64,000 nucleotides of DNA, taken from Flavobacterium degerlachei (GTDB lineage: Bacteria > Bacteroidota > Bacteroidia > Flavobacteriales > Flavobacteriaceae). Shown piece after piece: positions 34,279 to 44,179 of the stretch. The stretch is from positions 17,718-81,717 of the forward strand of contig NZ_FNMV01000017.1 in NCBI RefSeq assembly GCF_900106645.1, written 5' to 3'. The notes under the pieces were generated by a model. The model searched no databases, was not told the DNA's origin, and saw nothing but the letters and a program-made list of their open reading frames with translations. The translations under genes were made by a program, and so were the position numbers. Position 1 is the first letter of the stretch. Every line of letters starts with the position of its first letter.

Positions 34279-34706
34279 TATTTAATGATAATTTCTTTCT
34301 TCGAATTTATTTTGACTACACAAAACGGATAACTAAATCCTTGCGAAACCATCGAACCTAGAACAGGGCTGCTTTCTTTTACGCTGATAATTATATTTTT
34401 ATCTGTTTCGACGACGCTTTCAATTGAAATAGAATAACCCCCTGTATTTTTCTCTCCCATATTCAAAATAACAAAATTAGATTTTTGAACATCTATTGGA
34501 CTAATTTTGTTTCTTAACTTCTTGTCATTCTGCAACATTCTTATCTCATTTGGTTCTGTAAGAATTTCAAAGAAATGAATGTTTCCCCCACCGTCACCTT
34601 GTTGCGTCAAAACTTCATACAAAACCTTTCGTTCGGTATTTATTGGAGTACTTGCCCCACAAGACACTAACAGTAATGTGAGTAATGATATACTTATTTT
34701 CTTCAT
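34278..34706 (-). CDS. PrcB-like C-terminal-domain lipoprotein
   Basis: A 142-residue lipoprotein (signal LLLVSC, Cys16). The mature part contains FVILNMGEKNTGGYSISI, the G-x-K-x-TGGY signature of the PrcB C-terminal domain, first seen in a protease complex-assisting protein of spirochaetes. Location is periplasmic or outer-membrane inner leaflet. Function here is unknown. It ends convergently with the barrel gene and starts close after bshA (31 bases), so it may be the last gene of the bshA transcript. Confidence 0.82.
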   Translation of the reverse strand: MKKISISLLTLLLVSCGASTPINTERKVLYEVLTQQGDGGGNIHFFEILTEPNEIRMLQNDKKLRNKISPIDVQKSNFVILNMGEKNTGGYSISIESVVETDKNIIISVKESSPVLGSMVSQGFSYPFCVVKINSKKEIIIK

Positions 34707-34737
34707 TTTTTTATAGAGATAGCCACAGCATTAATAC

Positions 34738-35901
34738 CTATTTTGCATCGTTCAACAACTTATTCTTTTTCGAATATTTCTTTATTGCTTTTTGATATAG
34801 ATCTACATATAATGGTAAGATATTTTTAATATCAAACTTTTTTGCCACTTCTAAGGCATTTTCCTTGAACTTTAAAAGTGTAGCATCCTCTTTTAATATT
34901 TTCAAAGCGTTTTCTGCCATCTCATCAGTATCGCCAACATTACTCAAATAACCTGAAACCCCTTCAAAATTCACTTCAGATAATCCTCCTGAATTACTTG
35001 AAATGACAGGAACGCTCCAAGCCATTGCCTCTAATGCAGCTAGACCAAAACTTTCTGTTTCTGACGGTAATAAAAACAGATCCGTATAACTCAAGATCTT
35101 ATCAATCTCATTACTGTTCCCAAAAAAGATTACTTTATCTAAAATTCCTAATTCTTGACATAAATACTCCGCTTTTTCCTTTTCAGGTCCGTCACCAACC
35201 ATCATTAACTTAGCAGGAATTTCCTTTTGAATTTTATAAAATATTTTTATAACATCAGGAATCCTTTTTACTTTCCTAAAATTACTTATGTGTGTAATAA
35301 TACGCTCACTTGGTTTTGCCATAACGGAACGGTGACAAGCAATACTAGGATCCGTATTATTTTTATCCAATTCAATAAAATTAGGAATCACATGGATATC
35401 TTTTTTTATGTTGAATAATTTATAAGTGTCGTCTTTTAAACTTTGGGAAACTGAAGTCACCACATCTGATTTATTAATACTAAAACTTACTGCTGGCTTA
35501 TAGAAAGGATGATTCCCAACCAAAGTAATATCCGTACCGTGCAGCGTAGTCACCATAGGAATTTCAATACCTTCATCTTTTAGCATTTGCTTAGCCATAT
35601 ATCCTGCATAAGCGTGCGGAATGGCATAATGAACATGCAATACCTCAATTTTGTAAAGTTTTACCATATCCACTAATTTGCTAGATAAAGCCAATTCATA
35701 AGGTTGATAGTGAAACAACGGATATTCAGGAACATTTACCTCATGGTAATGCACATTTGGATTTAACAACGCCAATCGTACTGGCTGGCTATATGTAATA
35801 AAGTGAACCTCATGACCATGACGAGCTAATTCAAGACCTAACTCTGTAGCGACAACGCCACTTCCACCAAAAGTGGGATAACAAACTATTGCAATTCTCA
35901 T
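34738..35901 (-). CDS. bshA: N-acetyl-alpha-D-glucosaminyl L-malate synthase (bacillithiol synthesis)
   Basis: A 387-residue GT4 retaining glycosyltransferase that joins GlcNAc from UDP-GlcNAc to L-malate, the first step of bacillithiol synthesis. The N-terminus MRIAIVCYPTFGGSGVVATE is characteristic of BshA, as are HVHYAIPHAYAGYMA and the nucleotide-binding PSETESFGLAALEAMA near residue 290. Length is standard. It lies after the GH3/beta-lactamase gene on the same strand (116-base gap). Bacillithiol gives a low-molecular-weight thiol pool. Confidence 0.95.
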   Translation of the reverse strand: MRIAIVCYPTFGGSGVVATELGLELARHGHEVHFITYSQPVRLALLNPNVHYHEVNVPEYPLFHYQPYELALSSKLVDMVKLYKIEVLHVHYAIPHAYAGYMAKQMLKDEGIEIPMVTTLHGTDITLVGNHPFYKPAVSFSINKSDVVTSVSQSLKDDTYKLFNIKKDIHVIPNFIELDKNNTDPSIACHRSVMAKPSERIITHISNFRKVKRIPDVIKIFYKIQKEIPAKLMMVGDGPEKEKAEYLCQELGILDKVIFFGNSNEIDKILSYTDLFLLPSETESFGLAALEAMAWSVPVISSNSGGLSEVNFEGVSGYLSNVGDTDEMAENALKILKEDATLLKFKENALEVAKKFDIKNILPLYVDLYQKAIKKYSKKNKLLNDAK

Positions 35902-36017
35902 GTATATATTTTAAAGTAACGAATTTATGAAAAATAGGAATGCCATTTCTGTAAAAACAGAAAAATTACATCCCTTAAATTCCAACTATAATTCTTAATG
36001 TGTATTCAAGTGTAGTC

Positions 36018-39011
36018 CTAAAACTCAATCGAATCATAAATAATTTCTTGGATATCTTCTCTTATATTCCCTTTTGATAATTTATTTACAGCATCATTTG
36101 GATAAGTTCGATTGGATAAAAAGATATAGACAATTTCGGTTTCAGGATCTGCCCATGCCATCGTTCCGGTAAATCCGGTATGGCCAAAACTAGTCATTGA
36201 AGCGCAACCGCAAGTGGGACCACTTTTGCCCAATTGTGGTTTATCAAAACCTACTCCTCTCCGATTTCCTTCAGCACAAAAATAACAGGTATTAAAATCA
36301 TCAAATGTCTTTTGCGAAAAATACTGACGGTTACCGTAATTCCCTTTCTGCAAATAGAGCTGCATTATTTTAGCAACATCCATGCTATTCGAAAAAATTC
36401 CTGCGTGACCTCCAATTCCTCCCTCCATAGCGGCTCCCATATCATGAACATAGCCCTGTATCGTTTGGTGCCTGAAATAAGTGTCGATTTCTGTAGGTGC
36501 AATTCTGTTTTTATTGATTTTTTCTAAGGGATTATACATGGTGTTATTCGCCCCAAGAGGTTTATAGAAGTTTTCATAACTTAACTCGTCCAATTTTTTC
36601 CCGGTTAATTTTTCCAAATATTCTTTCAGGATAATAAAAGTAAAGTCGCTGTATCGATATCCTTTTTGTGGTAATAATTTACTATCTGCAATTATCTTCA
36701 TAATGGTATCGTGATAATCATCCCTTAAATATAAGCTGTCTGCTACTTTTGTTGAAAACGGAGCTTCTTTAACTTTTCTATAATACGCCTCTAAAGGATT
36801 ACCGTTACGATCTATGGTTGCTTTATAAAAAGGAATCCAAGGAAGCAAACGGGCATAATGGGATAAAAATTCTTTAAAGCGGATGTCCTTTTTATTTGAA
36901 TTCTTAAAAATAGGTAACATGGAGTCTAACCTTGTTTCCATATTTATTTTATTGGCATCATATTGCAGCATAGCATTAGGCAAGGTGGATAATATTTTTG
37001 TCAAAGAAGCAACATCATACAAGTCAGTATTTAACACCTTCGATTTAGATTCATAGGTAAGAGAACCATACGATTTCTGAAACACCACTTTTCCTTTTCT
37101 TGCTACAAGTATTTGCATACCAGGAGCCATTCTTCCATTGATTGCCTTTTGAGCAATAGCATCAATCTTAGATAAAACAACAGGGTTCATTCCTACATTC
37201 TCTGGAGCTGTAAAACCCAATATATTTAACTTTTCAGTGGAAAACCCTGATTTAGCAACAAAATCTGAAGAAATCGTAACTGGTAACTTTCCTTTTGAAC
37301 TAATTGCCCCAAAAATTAATTCAGCCGACACTTCCTGTGCAATCGCGCTATTTTGATAGGAAATAACTAATCCGCCCAAATCATCAAAATTTGTGATGGG
37401 AAGCAATGAATATGGCGAGGCAAAAACATCCAGAATAACATTGTTGTTTTTTGTCAAAAAAGCCAACTTTGCTAATTCATTAGATGTAAAATCGTGATTT
37501 TTAAATGCTGCATTCGATTTATGATACCCAATAATTACGGTTGTGAAAGGCTTTAATTTTAATTGCAAACTATCTAAATTAGTATCAGCTACTTCCGTTA
37601 TTTCAGCATATTTTTTAAGTGTTGAAACAAAGCTGCTATTTGTTGCGTCACCCATTTTTACATAGGCTATTTTTTGATTTTCCAATTCCTTGATTGGTAA
37701 AATAGAATTTGTATTTTTTAAAACAGTAATAGCATTTTCATACAATTCGTATTCCAACGCATTATTTTTCGAAGGATTAAGATCCTCATACAAGTTCTTT
37801 ATTTCTATAGGCTTGTAAGAATTCAAACCTGCCAAATATTTAAATTTAAGTATCTTCTTTACAGAAAAAGCTATTCTTTTTTCAGTTAACAAAGAGTCTC
37901 GATACGCATCTTTAAAAATTTCAATTGCCAACGGAACATCTTCGGGAAATAATAAAATATCATTACCTGCTAAAAAAGCTTTTAAATCTACATATCCCGC
38001 TTTATGAACATTGCTTACAGCCTTCATGTTAAGCGCATCGGTAAAAATAAGACCGTCGAAACCCAGTTCTTTTTGAAGAACATCAGTAACTACGTTATAT
38101 GAAATTGAAGACGGATAATTCTTTCTTGACTCCAAACTCGGGACGTTCAAATGGGCTACCATAACAGAGGAAAGTCCTTCTGCAAACATTTGCTTGTAGG
38201 GATAAAACTCCATCATTTCCAATCTTTCTTTCGAAAAGTTAACTGTAGGCAAGGCTTTATGCGAATCAGTTTCAGTATCACCATGGCCCGGAAAATGTTT
38301 TCCAGTCGCAAAAACGCCCTCACTCTGATACCCTTTCATTAAAGCGACAGCTCTTTCAGTCACTTTATATTTGTCTTCGCCAAAAGAACGAAAACCAATA
38401 ATTGGATTTTTAGGGTTGGTATTTATATCAAGTACTGGCGCAAAATTAAACTGCAGCCCTAATCTTTTGCTTTGCTGTCCTATTTGAACTCCCATTTTTT
38501 CAATGAGTTTCATGTCCTGAACTGCCCCAAGTGTCATGTTGTACGGATAACTATAGGTTGAATCAAGTCTCATTGCTAATCCCCATTCGGCATCATTCCC
38601 AATAAACAAAGGCACTTTCGATTTGGCTTGGAAACGATTAGTTAATTTGGCCTGAGCTAAGGGTCCACCCTGGAAGAAAATCAAACCTCCGATTTTATTT
38701 TCCGTGATGAGTTTTTCAATGGCGTTAGTATGCGCATTGTCTTTATTCGAATAAGCAGCAACCATAAACAATTGCCCTATTTTCTCATCTAAGGGCATTG
38801 CATCATAGATACTATCTACCCATTTTTTCCCTTCATCCGATACATCAAATAATGTAGCTTTCTTTTGTGGTTTGTCAATTTCCAAATCAACTACTTCGGT
38901 AGGAATATGAGAGAACACTACTTTAGGCTTATCTTTTTTTACGCTGCTACAACTGGCTATAAAAAAAAATAAGACATAAAGAAAATAAATTCTGATGTCT
39001 GTATTTTTCAT
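36018..39011 (-). CDS. GH3 (NagZ-like) beta-N-acetylglucosaminidase fused to a serine beta-lactamase-like domain, lipoprotein
   Basis: A 997-residue lipoprotein (signal FIASCSS). Residues about 50-400 are a GH3 catalytic domain of NagZ type with KHFPGHGDTETDSH near residue 240. A GH3 C-terminal domain follows (about 430-600). The last 380 residues are a class C beta-lactamase/penicillin-binding fold with Ser669 in SLTK, YSD in the YxN position, and HTG replacing KTG. The fusion is known in Bacteroidota. It likely trims muropeptides in the periplasm, with the serine hydrolase acting on peptide or ester bonds. A 160-residue conserved protein gene precedes it by 15 bases and bshA follows. Confidence 0.93.
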   Translation of the reverse strand: MKNTDIRIYFLYVLFFFIASCSSVKKDKPKVVFSHIPTEVVDLEIDKPQKKATLFDVSDEGKKWVDSIYDAMPLDEKIGQLFMVAAYSNKDNAHTNAIEKLITENKIGGLIFFQGGPLAQAKLTNRFQAKSKVPLFIGNDAEWGLAMRLDSTYSYPYNMTLGAVQDMKLIEKMGVQIGQQSKRLGLQFNFAPVLDINTNPKNPIIGFRSFGEDKYKVTERAVALMKGYQSEGVFATGKHFPGHGDTETDSHKALPTVNFSKERLEMMEFYPYKQMFAEGLSSVMVAHLNVPSLESRKNYPSSISYNVVTDVLQKELGFDGLIFTDALNMKAVSNVHKAGYVDLKAFLAGNDILLFPEDVPLAIEIFKDAYRDSLLTEKRIAFSVKKILKFKYLAGLNSYKPIEIKNLYEDLNPSKNNALEYELYENAITVLKNTNSILPIKELENQKIAYVKMGDATNSSFVSTLKKYAEITEVADTNLDSLQLKLKPFTTVIIGYHKSNAAFKNHDFTSNELAKLAFLTKNNNVILDVFASPYSLLPITNFDDLGGLVISYQNSAIAQEVSAELIFGAISSKGKLPVTISSDFVAKSGFSTEKLNILGFTAPENVGMNPVVLSKIDAIAQKAINGRMAPGMQILVARKGKVVFQKSYGSLTYESKSKVLNTDLYDVASLTKILSTLPNAMLQYDANKINMETRLDSMLPIFKNSNKKDIRFKEFLSHYARLLPWIPFYKATIDRNGNPLEAYYRKVKEAPFSTKVADSLYLRDDYHDTIMKIIADSKLLPQKGYRYSDFTFIILKEYLEKLTGKKLDELSYENFYKPLGANNTMYNPLEKINKNRIAPTEIDTYFRHQTIQGYVHDMGAAMEGGIGGHAGIFSNSMDVAKIMQLYLQKGNYGNRQYFSQKTFDDFNTCYFCAEGNRRGVGFDKPQLGKSGPTCGCASMTSFGHTGFTGTMAWADPETEIVYIFLSNRTYPNDAVNKLSKGNIREDIQEIIYDSIEF

Positions 39012-39026
39012 TGTAGTGTATTTATT

Positions 39027-39509
39027 TTAGAAAAATCGGCTATGCCAACTATCAATTGCTGGAACTTCCCATGATTCATTGTACTCCTGTATATTATTAA
39101 TTAAGTTATTAAAAACTACAGTGTTTTCAGTAACCGCCTTATCCTTTACCATTTTTTTGAAATCAATTAATGGTTTATGGGCAATATGCTCTCCTAATTT
39201 AAAAGTAACATTCATCTTGTCCAATAAATCAACATTGTATTTCTTTTCCAAACTTTGAATAAACTCTACAGAAGAATCTATTGAGCATCCAGTCGCCGCC
39301 TGTACTTCTTGATCAACAGCAATTATTATAAAGCGATTGTATTTAAGTTGATATGAGGAAGCAAGCCCAGTGCCATGTGCAGCCCAATTTTCAAGAAAGG
39401 ATTTCAAGGCAATTTCAATCTCTGCAAATTCAGCGTCCGAAAATTTACGATTGCATTGATAGATCCATATTCTGGATTCTTCAGGAAGTGTATTAAAATC
39501 TACTAGCAT
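39027..39509 (-). CDS. Conserved Bacteroidota protein of unknown function (often mislabelled ABC transporter ATPase)
   Basis: A 160-residue soluble protein with a mix of helices and strands. It begins with EESRIWIYQCNRKFSDAE and holds HGTGLASSYQLKYNRFIIIAVDQ and a central ATGCSIDSSVEFIQ segment with one Cys. No Walker A, signature or Walker B motif is present, so the transporter name I recall from automatic annotations of similar proteins is not supported. It precedes the GH3/beta-lactamase gene by 15 bases on the same strand, which suggests joint transcription. Confidence 0.8.
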   Translation of the reverse strand: MLVDFNTLPEESRIWIYQCNRKFSDAEFAEIEIALKSFLENWAAHGTGLASSYQLKYNRFIIIAVDQEVQAATGCSIDSSVEFIQSLEKKYNVDLLDKMNVTFKLGEHIAHKPLIDFKKMVKDKAVTENTVVFNNLINNIQEYNESWEVPAIDSWHSRFF

Positions 39510-39632
39510 AATGATTATTTATTCTACAAAAATAAGGCTTTCGATTTATATAATTTGAACTATCACTATAAAAATACAATTCTATTATGAAATGCTTTTG
39601 AAAAAACATAAATCAACAACAGCCAACTATCA

Positions 39633-39674
39633 AAAACAAAAAAAGGCTAAAACGAATACCGCTTTAACCTTTTA
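39633..39674 (-). terminator. Terminator after the CCG-domain Fe-S gene
   Basis: On the complement AAAAGGTTAAAGCG pairs with CGTTTTAGCCTTTT (with G-T and one mismatch) around a short loop, followed by T residues. Confidence 0.65.
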
Positions 39675-39695
39675 AATATTCTATAAGTTACTTCC

Positions 39696-40487
39696 TTACA
39701 AATCTTCCGCATTAGCGATTAACTCTGCAATATCCATAACTTTCACATCTCCTTCTTTTTCTTTGTTTTTCACACCATCAGTCATCATCGTGTTACAAAA
39801 CGGACAACCTGCAGCAATAATATCTGGCTTAGTTTCTAATGCTTCTTCGGTTCTTTCAACATTTATTTCCTTGTTTCCAGGCTCAGCATCTTTAAACATT
39901 TGCGCTCCACCAGCACCACAACATAAACCATTAGCTTTAGAACGTTTCATTTCAACTAATTCAACATCGAGTTTGCGAATCAAATCTCTTGGAGCTTCAT
40001 AAACCTTATTAGCTCTTCCCAAATAACAGGGGTCATGGAATGTGATTTTTTTTCCTTTAAATTGTCCTCCTTCGATAGTTAATCTTCCATCGTCTAACAG
40101 GGATTTCAAAAACTCAGTATGATGTACTACTTCATACTTTCCACCTAACTCAGGGTATTCATTTTTTATTGTATTAAAACAATGCGGACAAGCAGTAACA
40201 ATTTTTTTGGCTTCATAAGCATTGAGAACTTCAATGTTCATCATTGCTTGCATTTGAAACAAAAACTCATTCCCAGCTCTTTTTGCAGGATCTCCAGTAC
40301 AGCTTTCTTCCGTACCAAGAACAGCAAAAGAAACATTTGTACGGTTTAAAATTCGAACAAAAGCTTTTGTAATCTTTTTTGCCCTATCATCAAAACTTCC
40401 TGCACAACCTACCCAAAACAAAACCTCTGGTTGCTTTCCTTGAGCTAGCATTTCTGCCATAGTTGGCACTATTAAATTCTCTGACAT
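39696..40487 (-). CDS. HdrB-like (Fe-S)-binding protein with two CCG domains
   Basis: A 263-residue cytoplasmic protein. The start was set at the ATG 40485-40487 (MSENLIVPTMAEML); an open extension of 12 codons overlaps the leader. Two cysteine-rich CCG domains are visible: WVGCAG and TACPHCFNT, then HDPCYLGRAN, GLCCGAGG and AGCPFCNT. This is the signature of heterodisulfide reductase subunit B and related lactate and glycerol-3-phosphate oxidoreductase subunits, which bind unusual 4Fe-4S clusters. It follows the membrane Fe-S gene at 40612 and probably forms a complex with it. The electron donor and acceptor are unknown. Confidence 0.88.
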   Translation of the reverse strand: MSENLIVPTMAEMLAQGKQPEVLFWVGCAGSFDDRAKKITKAFVRILNRTNVSFAVLGTEESCTGDPAKRAGNEFLFQMQAMMNIEVLNAYEAKKIVTACPHCFNTIKNEYPELGGKYEVVHHTEFLKSLLDDGRLTIEGGQFKGKKITFHDPCYLGRANKVYEAPRDLIRKLDVELVEMKRSKANGLCCGAGGAQMFKDAEPGNKEINVERTEEALETKPDIIAAGCPFCNTMMTDGVKNKEKEGDVKVMDIAELIANAEDL

Positions 40488-40611
40488 ATATTTTTTTTTA
40501 AAGTTTAAAAAACAAATTTTCATGTTTTGAAAATTTGAAATCTAATATTTATTGGTGTTGACTGTGATAAAAAACTCCTAAGCTTACTTAAAGGATCATT
40601 TTCAATTCCTC

Positions 40612-41949
40612 TTAATTTTCATTTTTCCAATTCAACCTGTCTTGTTGGTTGTATTGCCATGGCGCTCCGTTATTCTCAATGTTAGTCATCATTGCGTTTA
40701 ATGGCATTGGAGCAGCACTTTGTTCCATAACTAAATAACGTCGCATATCCATAATAATAGAGAGAGGACTTATGTTTACTGGACATTCCTCAACACATGC
40801 ATTACATGATGTACAAGCCCAAAGTTCCTCAGCTGTAATATAATCATTTAACAAGGTTTTATTGTCTGGAATAAAAACACCTTTATTGGCATCAATATTT
40901 TTACCTACCTCTTCCATTCTATCTCTGGTATCCATCATAATCTTTCGAGGAGACAGTTTTTTACCAGTTATATTTGCTGGACAAGCTGATGTACATCTTC
41001 CACATTCAGTACATGTATAGGCATTTAACAGTTGTACCCAGTTCAAATCCTGAATATCACTAGCTCCAAATTTAGCAGGAACTTCACCTTCTGCTGGTGC
41101 TGGCGCTGCTGCAAATGGATCAGCGTTTGGATCCATCATCATTTTAACTTCTTTAGTTACCGCTTCTAAATTATCAAATTGTCCCAAAGGATTCAAGTCG
41201 GCAAAATAGGTATTTGGAAATGCTAATAGGATATGCAAGTGTTTCGAGAAATACAAATAGTTCATAAAAACTAAAATACCAGCAATATGAATCCACCAGA
41301 AAACTTCAAAAAGAAGCATTACTGTTTCATTTGCCATTCCATTAAATAAAGGCTCAATAAATTGACTTATTGGAAAAGAACCTGCTTTTATAAAATGAGA
41401 AAAGCCTCCTGATACGTTCTGTAAATGCAGATCAGAAGCATCCATTAGTAAAAATAAAGTCATTAAAACAACTTCAAAATAAAGTATGTAGTTAGCGTCA
41501 TTTTTAGGAAATCCTTTTAAATCTCCCATAACGAAACGTTTCAATTTTATTACATTTCTACGTATCCAAAAAACAACTACTGCAACAATAACTAATATTG
41601 CCAATATCTCGAAAGACCCGATCAGTACGTCATAAAACGAACCCATGAAAGCAAAAAATCTATGCGTACCAAACAAACCATCAATGATGATTTCTAACAA
41701 TTCAATGTTAATGATAATGAACCCTAAGTAAACAACAATATGCAGTGCACCAGCTATAGGTCTTTTAACCATTTTAGATTGTCCCATGGCAATCATCGCC
41801 ATGTTTTTCCAACGAGCAGATGGATTGTCTTTACGGTCTATATCTATACCTAGATTTATGTTTCGTTTGATTTTATTTATGTTTCGAAAGAAATAACCAA
41901 ATCCGATAACCAATAATACGGCAAATAATATATTGTCTAAGTAGCTCAT
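40612..41949 (-). CDS. Membrane (Fe-S)-binding protein, HdrC/HdrE-like
   Basis: A 445-residue protein. The N-terminal 260 residues hold about five to six membrane helices, like the haem-binding gamma or HdrE subunits of quinone-linked oxidoreductases, with several His in or near helices. The C-terminal half carries two 4Fe-4S motifs, CTECGRCTSACPANITG and CTSCNACVEECPVN. With the CCG protein at 39696 this makes an Hdr-like pair that may pass electrons between a cytoplasmic partner and the quinone pool. It starts 5 bases after the MCE-domain gene. Confidence 0.88.
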   Translation of the reverse strand: MSYLDNILFAVLLVIGFGYFFRNINKIKRNINLGIDIDRKDNPSARWKNMAMIAMGQSKMVKRPIAGALHIVVYLGFIIINIELLEIIIDGLFGTHRFFAFMGSFYDVLIGSFEILAILVIVAVVVFWIRRNVIKLKRFVMGDLKGFPKNDANYILYFEVVLMTLFLLMDASDLHLQNVSGGFSHFIKAGSFPISQFIEPLFNGMANETVMLLFEVFWWIHIAGILVFMNYLYFSKHLHILLAFPNTYFADLNPLGQFDNLEAVTKEVKMMMDPNADPFAAAPAPAEGEVPAKFGASDIQDLNWVQLLNAYTCTECGRCTSACPANITGKKLSPRKIMMDTRDRMEEVGKNIDANKGVFIPDNKTLLNDYITAEELWACTSCNACVEECPVNISPLSIIMDMRRYLVMEQSAAPMPLNAMMTNIENNGAPWQYNQQDRLNWKNEN

Positions 41950-41954
41950 TAAAT

Positions 41955-42920
41955 TTAGTTTTGGGTTGATGAAATTGTATCTTTTACTGGCGCTTTATAA
42001 GGTTTGTCCTTTTTTCCAAAAACTGAAATATTCACATATCTCGTAGGATGAAGTCTCACATCCTGAAGTAAAAGCTCCAACTCTTTTGAAGTTTTATCTA
42101 AATTGTTATATAAGGCATCGTCATTCAACAATTTACCCATTGTTCCATTTCCAGATTTCAAACCATTCATAATACCATCAACTTTAGCTAATGTAGCATT
42201 TAGGTTTTTCACTGATTTACCTAAGTCGGCTTTATTTAATGAATCGGAAATTTTAGAAAAATCAGAAGAAATCTTATTAAAGTTAGTTACAACACCTTTT
42301 ATTTGAGTTTTATTCTCGTCTAAAATAGTATTCATACTCAAGGAAGCTTTGTGGAATTGCTCCATAGTCGCACTCAATTCAGCTAGGCTTTTTCTTAAAT
42401 CCTCTTGCGCTTTCTTATCTAAGACATTATTAACTCCAGTAATTAGAACATCTGCATTAGCCATTATTTTCTCTAATTTTTCCTGAATAGGTCCTAATTT
42501 GTCACCTACACTTGCCGTAAGTCCCATCCTTATTTCTCCCTTTAGTCTTTGACCATCTAAGGAAATTGAAGGATCTTTAAAATTTGGCTCAATTGCAATT
42601 TGTTTCCCTCCAATAAATCCTGGCTCATAAATAGTAGCGATACTGGATTTAGAAATTGGAAAGTCAGTTTTAATTTGTAACTCTACTAATAACTTTCCTG
42701 TACTTTCCTCTATTGAGATGTTGTTCACTTTTCCAATAATTAATCCGTTTAAAGTGACCGGAGAAGATGGAGCTAAACCTTCAACAGATTCATATTCCAC
42801 ATAAAAAGTTTTGTAACTATTAAAAAGGTCTCTACCTTTTAAAAAGCTATAACCCCAAATAAATAATAATATAGACGCAATTACCAAAATTGCCGTTTTT
42901 ATTTCTCTTGTTAATTTCAA
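41955..42920 (-). CDS. MCE-domain (MlaD-like) lipid-transport protein
   Basis: A 321-residue protein anchored in the inner membrane by one N-terminal helix (about 9-27). A single MCE domain follows (about 35-112) with VEGLAPSSPVTLNGLIIGKV, then a long helical region (about 125-290) predicted to form a coiled coil or channel across the periplasm. Such proteins shuttle phospholipids between the membranes together with an MlaE/MlaF-type ABC transporter, which is not in this window. It is placed 45 bases after an amidase gene and directly before the Fe-S pair. Confidence 0.93.
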   Translation of the reverse strand: MKLTREIKTAILVIASILLFIWGYSFLKGRDLFNSYKTFYVEYESVEGLAPSSPVTLNGLIIGKVNNISIEESTGKLLVELQIKTDFPISKSSIATIYEPGFIGGKQIAIEPNFKDPSISLDGQRLKGEIRMGLTASVGDKLGPIQEKLEKIMANADVLITGVNNVLDKKAQEDLRKSLAELSATMEQFHKASLSMNTILDENKTQIKGVVTNFNKISSDFSKISDSLNKADLGKSVKNLNATLAKVDGIMNGLKSGNGTMGKLLNDDALYNNLDKTSKELELLLQDVRLHPTRYVNISVFGKKDKPYKAPVKDTISSTQN

Positions 42921-42965
42921 AATCTAAGTGTTTTTTGACAAATTTAATATAAAATAATGAACTTG

Positions 42966-44108
42966 TTATAATTTAATTGCTTCTTGAACGCTAATCTTTT
43001 TTCCGTTTTTAAATGCAATCAAAAAAGCAGAATCATATCCTTTAGCCTTTGCTTCATCTACTAAACGCATAGATTCGCCATAATCAGAAGTTTCACCATA
43101 CATGTATTTGTACAAATTATCATCATAATCCATTGAGATGTTCCTTAAACCTTTAAAATTTCTAGGGTTCAGGTCCATTTTTCTTCCACTTGCAGCAATT
43201 TGCACCTTAAAAATAACATTCGAGCTATCTTGCTTAACTACTGGTTTTTTAATTTCAGCTGGAGCAGAACTGTTGTTCTCCACGCTTCTTTGAGAAGGTA
43301 TTGTTTCTGCTGTTTCGGCACCACCATTCCCATAATACTCATTTTTGTAACTGATAATTGCATTAGCAATTGCTCTGGCAATTTCATTCTGCCCATCTTC
43401 TGAGTCTAACAAATTACCTTCGGTATAGTTCGATATAAAACCCATTTCCACTAAAACTCTTGGCATATACGCTTTGTGTAGTACCATAAAGGGAGCTTGC
43501 TTAACACCACCTCCTCTTAGTTTTTTTCCTAGCCCATCAAATGAATTTTCTATTTTACTTGCTAGTGAAATACTATTTTCAAGATATTCTTCCTGCATCA
43601 AGGTCAATCCAATCATTGTTTCCGGAGAGTTAGGATCAAAACCTTCATATTTACGTTTGTAATCTTTCTCCAATGTAATAACCGAGTTTTCCTTTTTTGC
43701 AGCCTCTAAATTCGAAGCAACCTTATTCATACCCATCACATAAGTCTCTGTACCGAATGCAGCCGTATTTCTATTTGCATTACAATGAATAGAAACAAAA
43801 ACATTGGCATCAGCCCTATTTGCTATATTCGCTCTTTCAACTAAGTCAATAAAGACATCTGTTTTCCTTGTATAAGTAACATCAACTTTAGAATTAGCTT
43901 CTAATAATTTCCCCACTTTAAGCACGACAGCTAATGCAATGTTTTTCTCAACATGACCATTATATACCGCACCAAAATCATGTGCACCATGTCCTGCATC
44001 TAAGGTTACTTTAAAGTTTTTATTTTGCCCAAAAGAAAGACTACTAACTAAAAAAGTTAGAAATAATACTAATTTAAGAGTGTTCTTTTTACTAATTATC
44101 AATTTCAA
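42966..44108 (-). CDS. N-acetylmuramoyl-L-alanine amidase with C-terminal SPOR-like domain
   Basis: A 380-residue exported enzyme that cleaves the bond between N-acetylmuramic acid and L-alanine in peptidoglycan. A signal peptide is followed by an Amidase_3 domain (about 33-250) with zinc ligands in DAGHGAHDFG, GHVEKNIALA and VSIHCNA, and the catalytic Glu in VLVEMGF. A linker leads to a beta-alpha-beta-alpha-beta domain (about 295-380) with VIFKVQIAAS and YKYMYGET that looks SPOR-like, so it may bind denuded glycan at the septum. It leads the MCE and Fe-S gene cluster. A paralogue lies just upstream at 44465. Confidence 0.94.
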   Translation of the reverse strand: MKLIISKKNTLKLVLFLTFLVSSLSFGQNKNFKVTLDAGHGAHDFGAVYNGHVEKNIALAVVLKVGKLLEANSKVDVTYTRKTDVFIDLVERANIANRADANVFVSIHCNANRNTAAFGTETYVMGMNKVASNLEAAKKENSVITLEKDYKRKYEGFDPNSPETMIGLTLMQEEYLENSISLASKIENSFDGLGKKLRGGGVKQAPFMVLHKAYMPRVLVEMGFISNYTEGNLLDSEDGQNEIARAIANAIISYKNEYYGNGGAETAETIPSQRSVENNSSAPAEIKKPVVKQDSSNVIFKVQIAASGRKMDLNPRNFKGLRNISMDYDDNLYKYMYGETSDYGESMRLVDEAKAKGYDSAFLIAFKNGKKISVQEAIKL

Positions 44109-44179
44109 AATCTATTTTTTTTTTACAATTTAATTATTCTTCTTATCTAACCTCTAAAGTGTTATGACAAGACTTTTAC

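Noticed and set aside
39027..39509. ABC transporter ATPase
   Set aside because: No Walker A, LSGG signature or Walker B can be found in the 160 residues.
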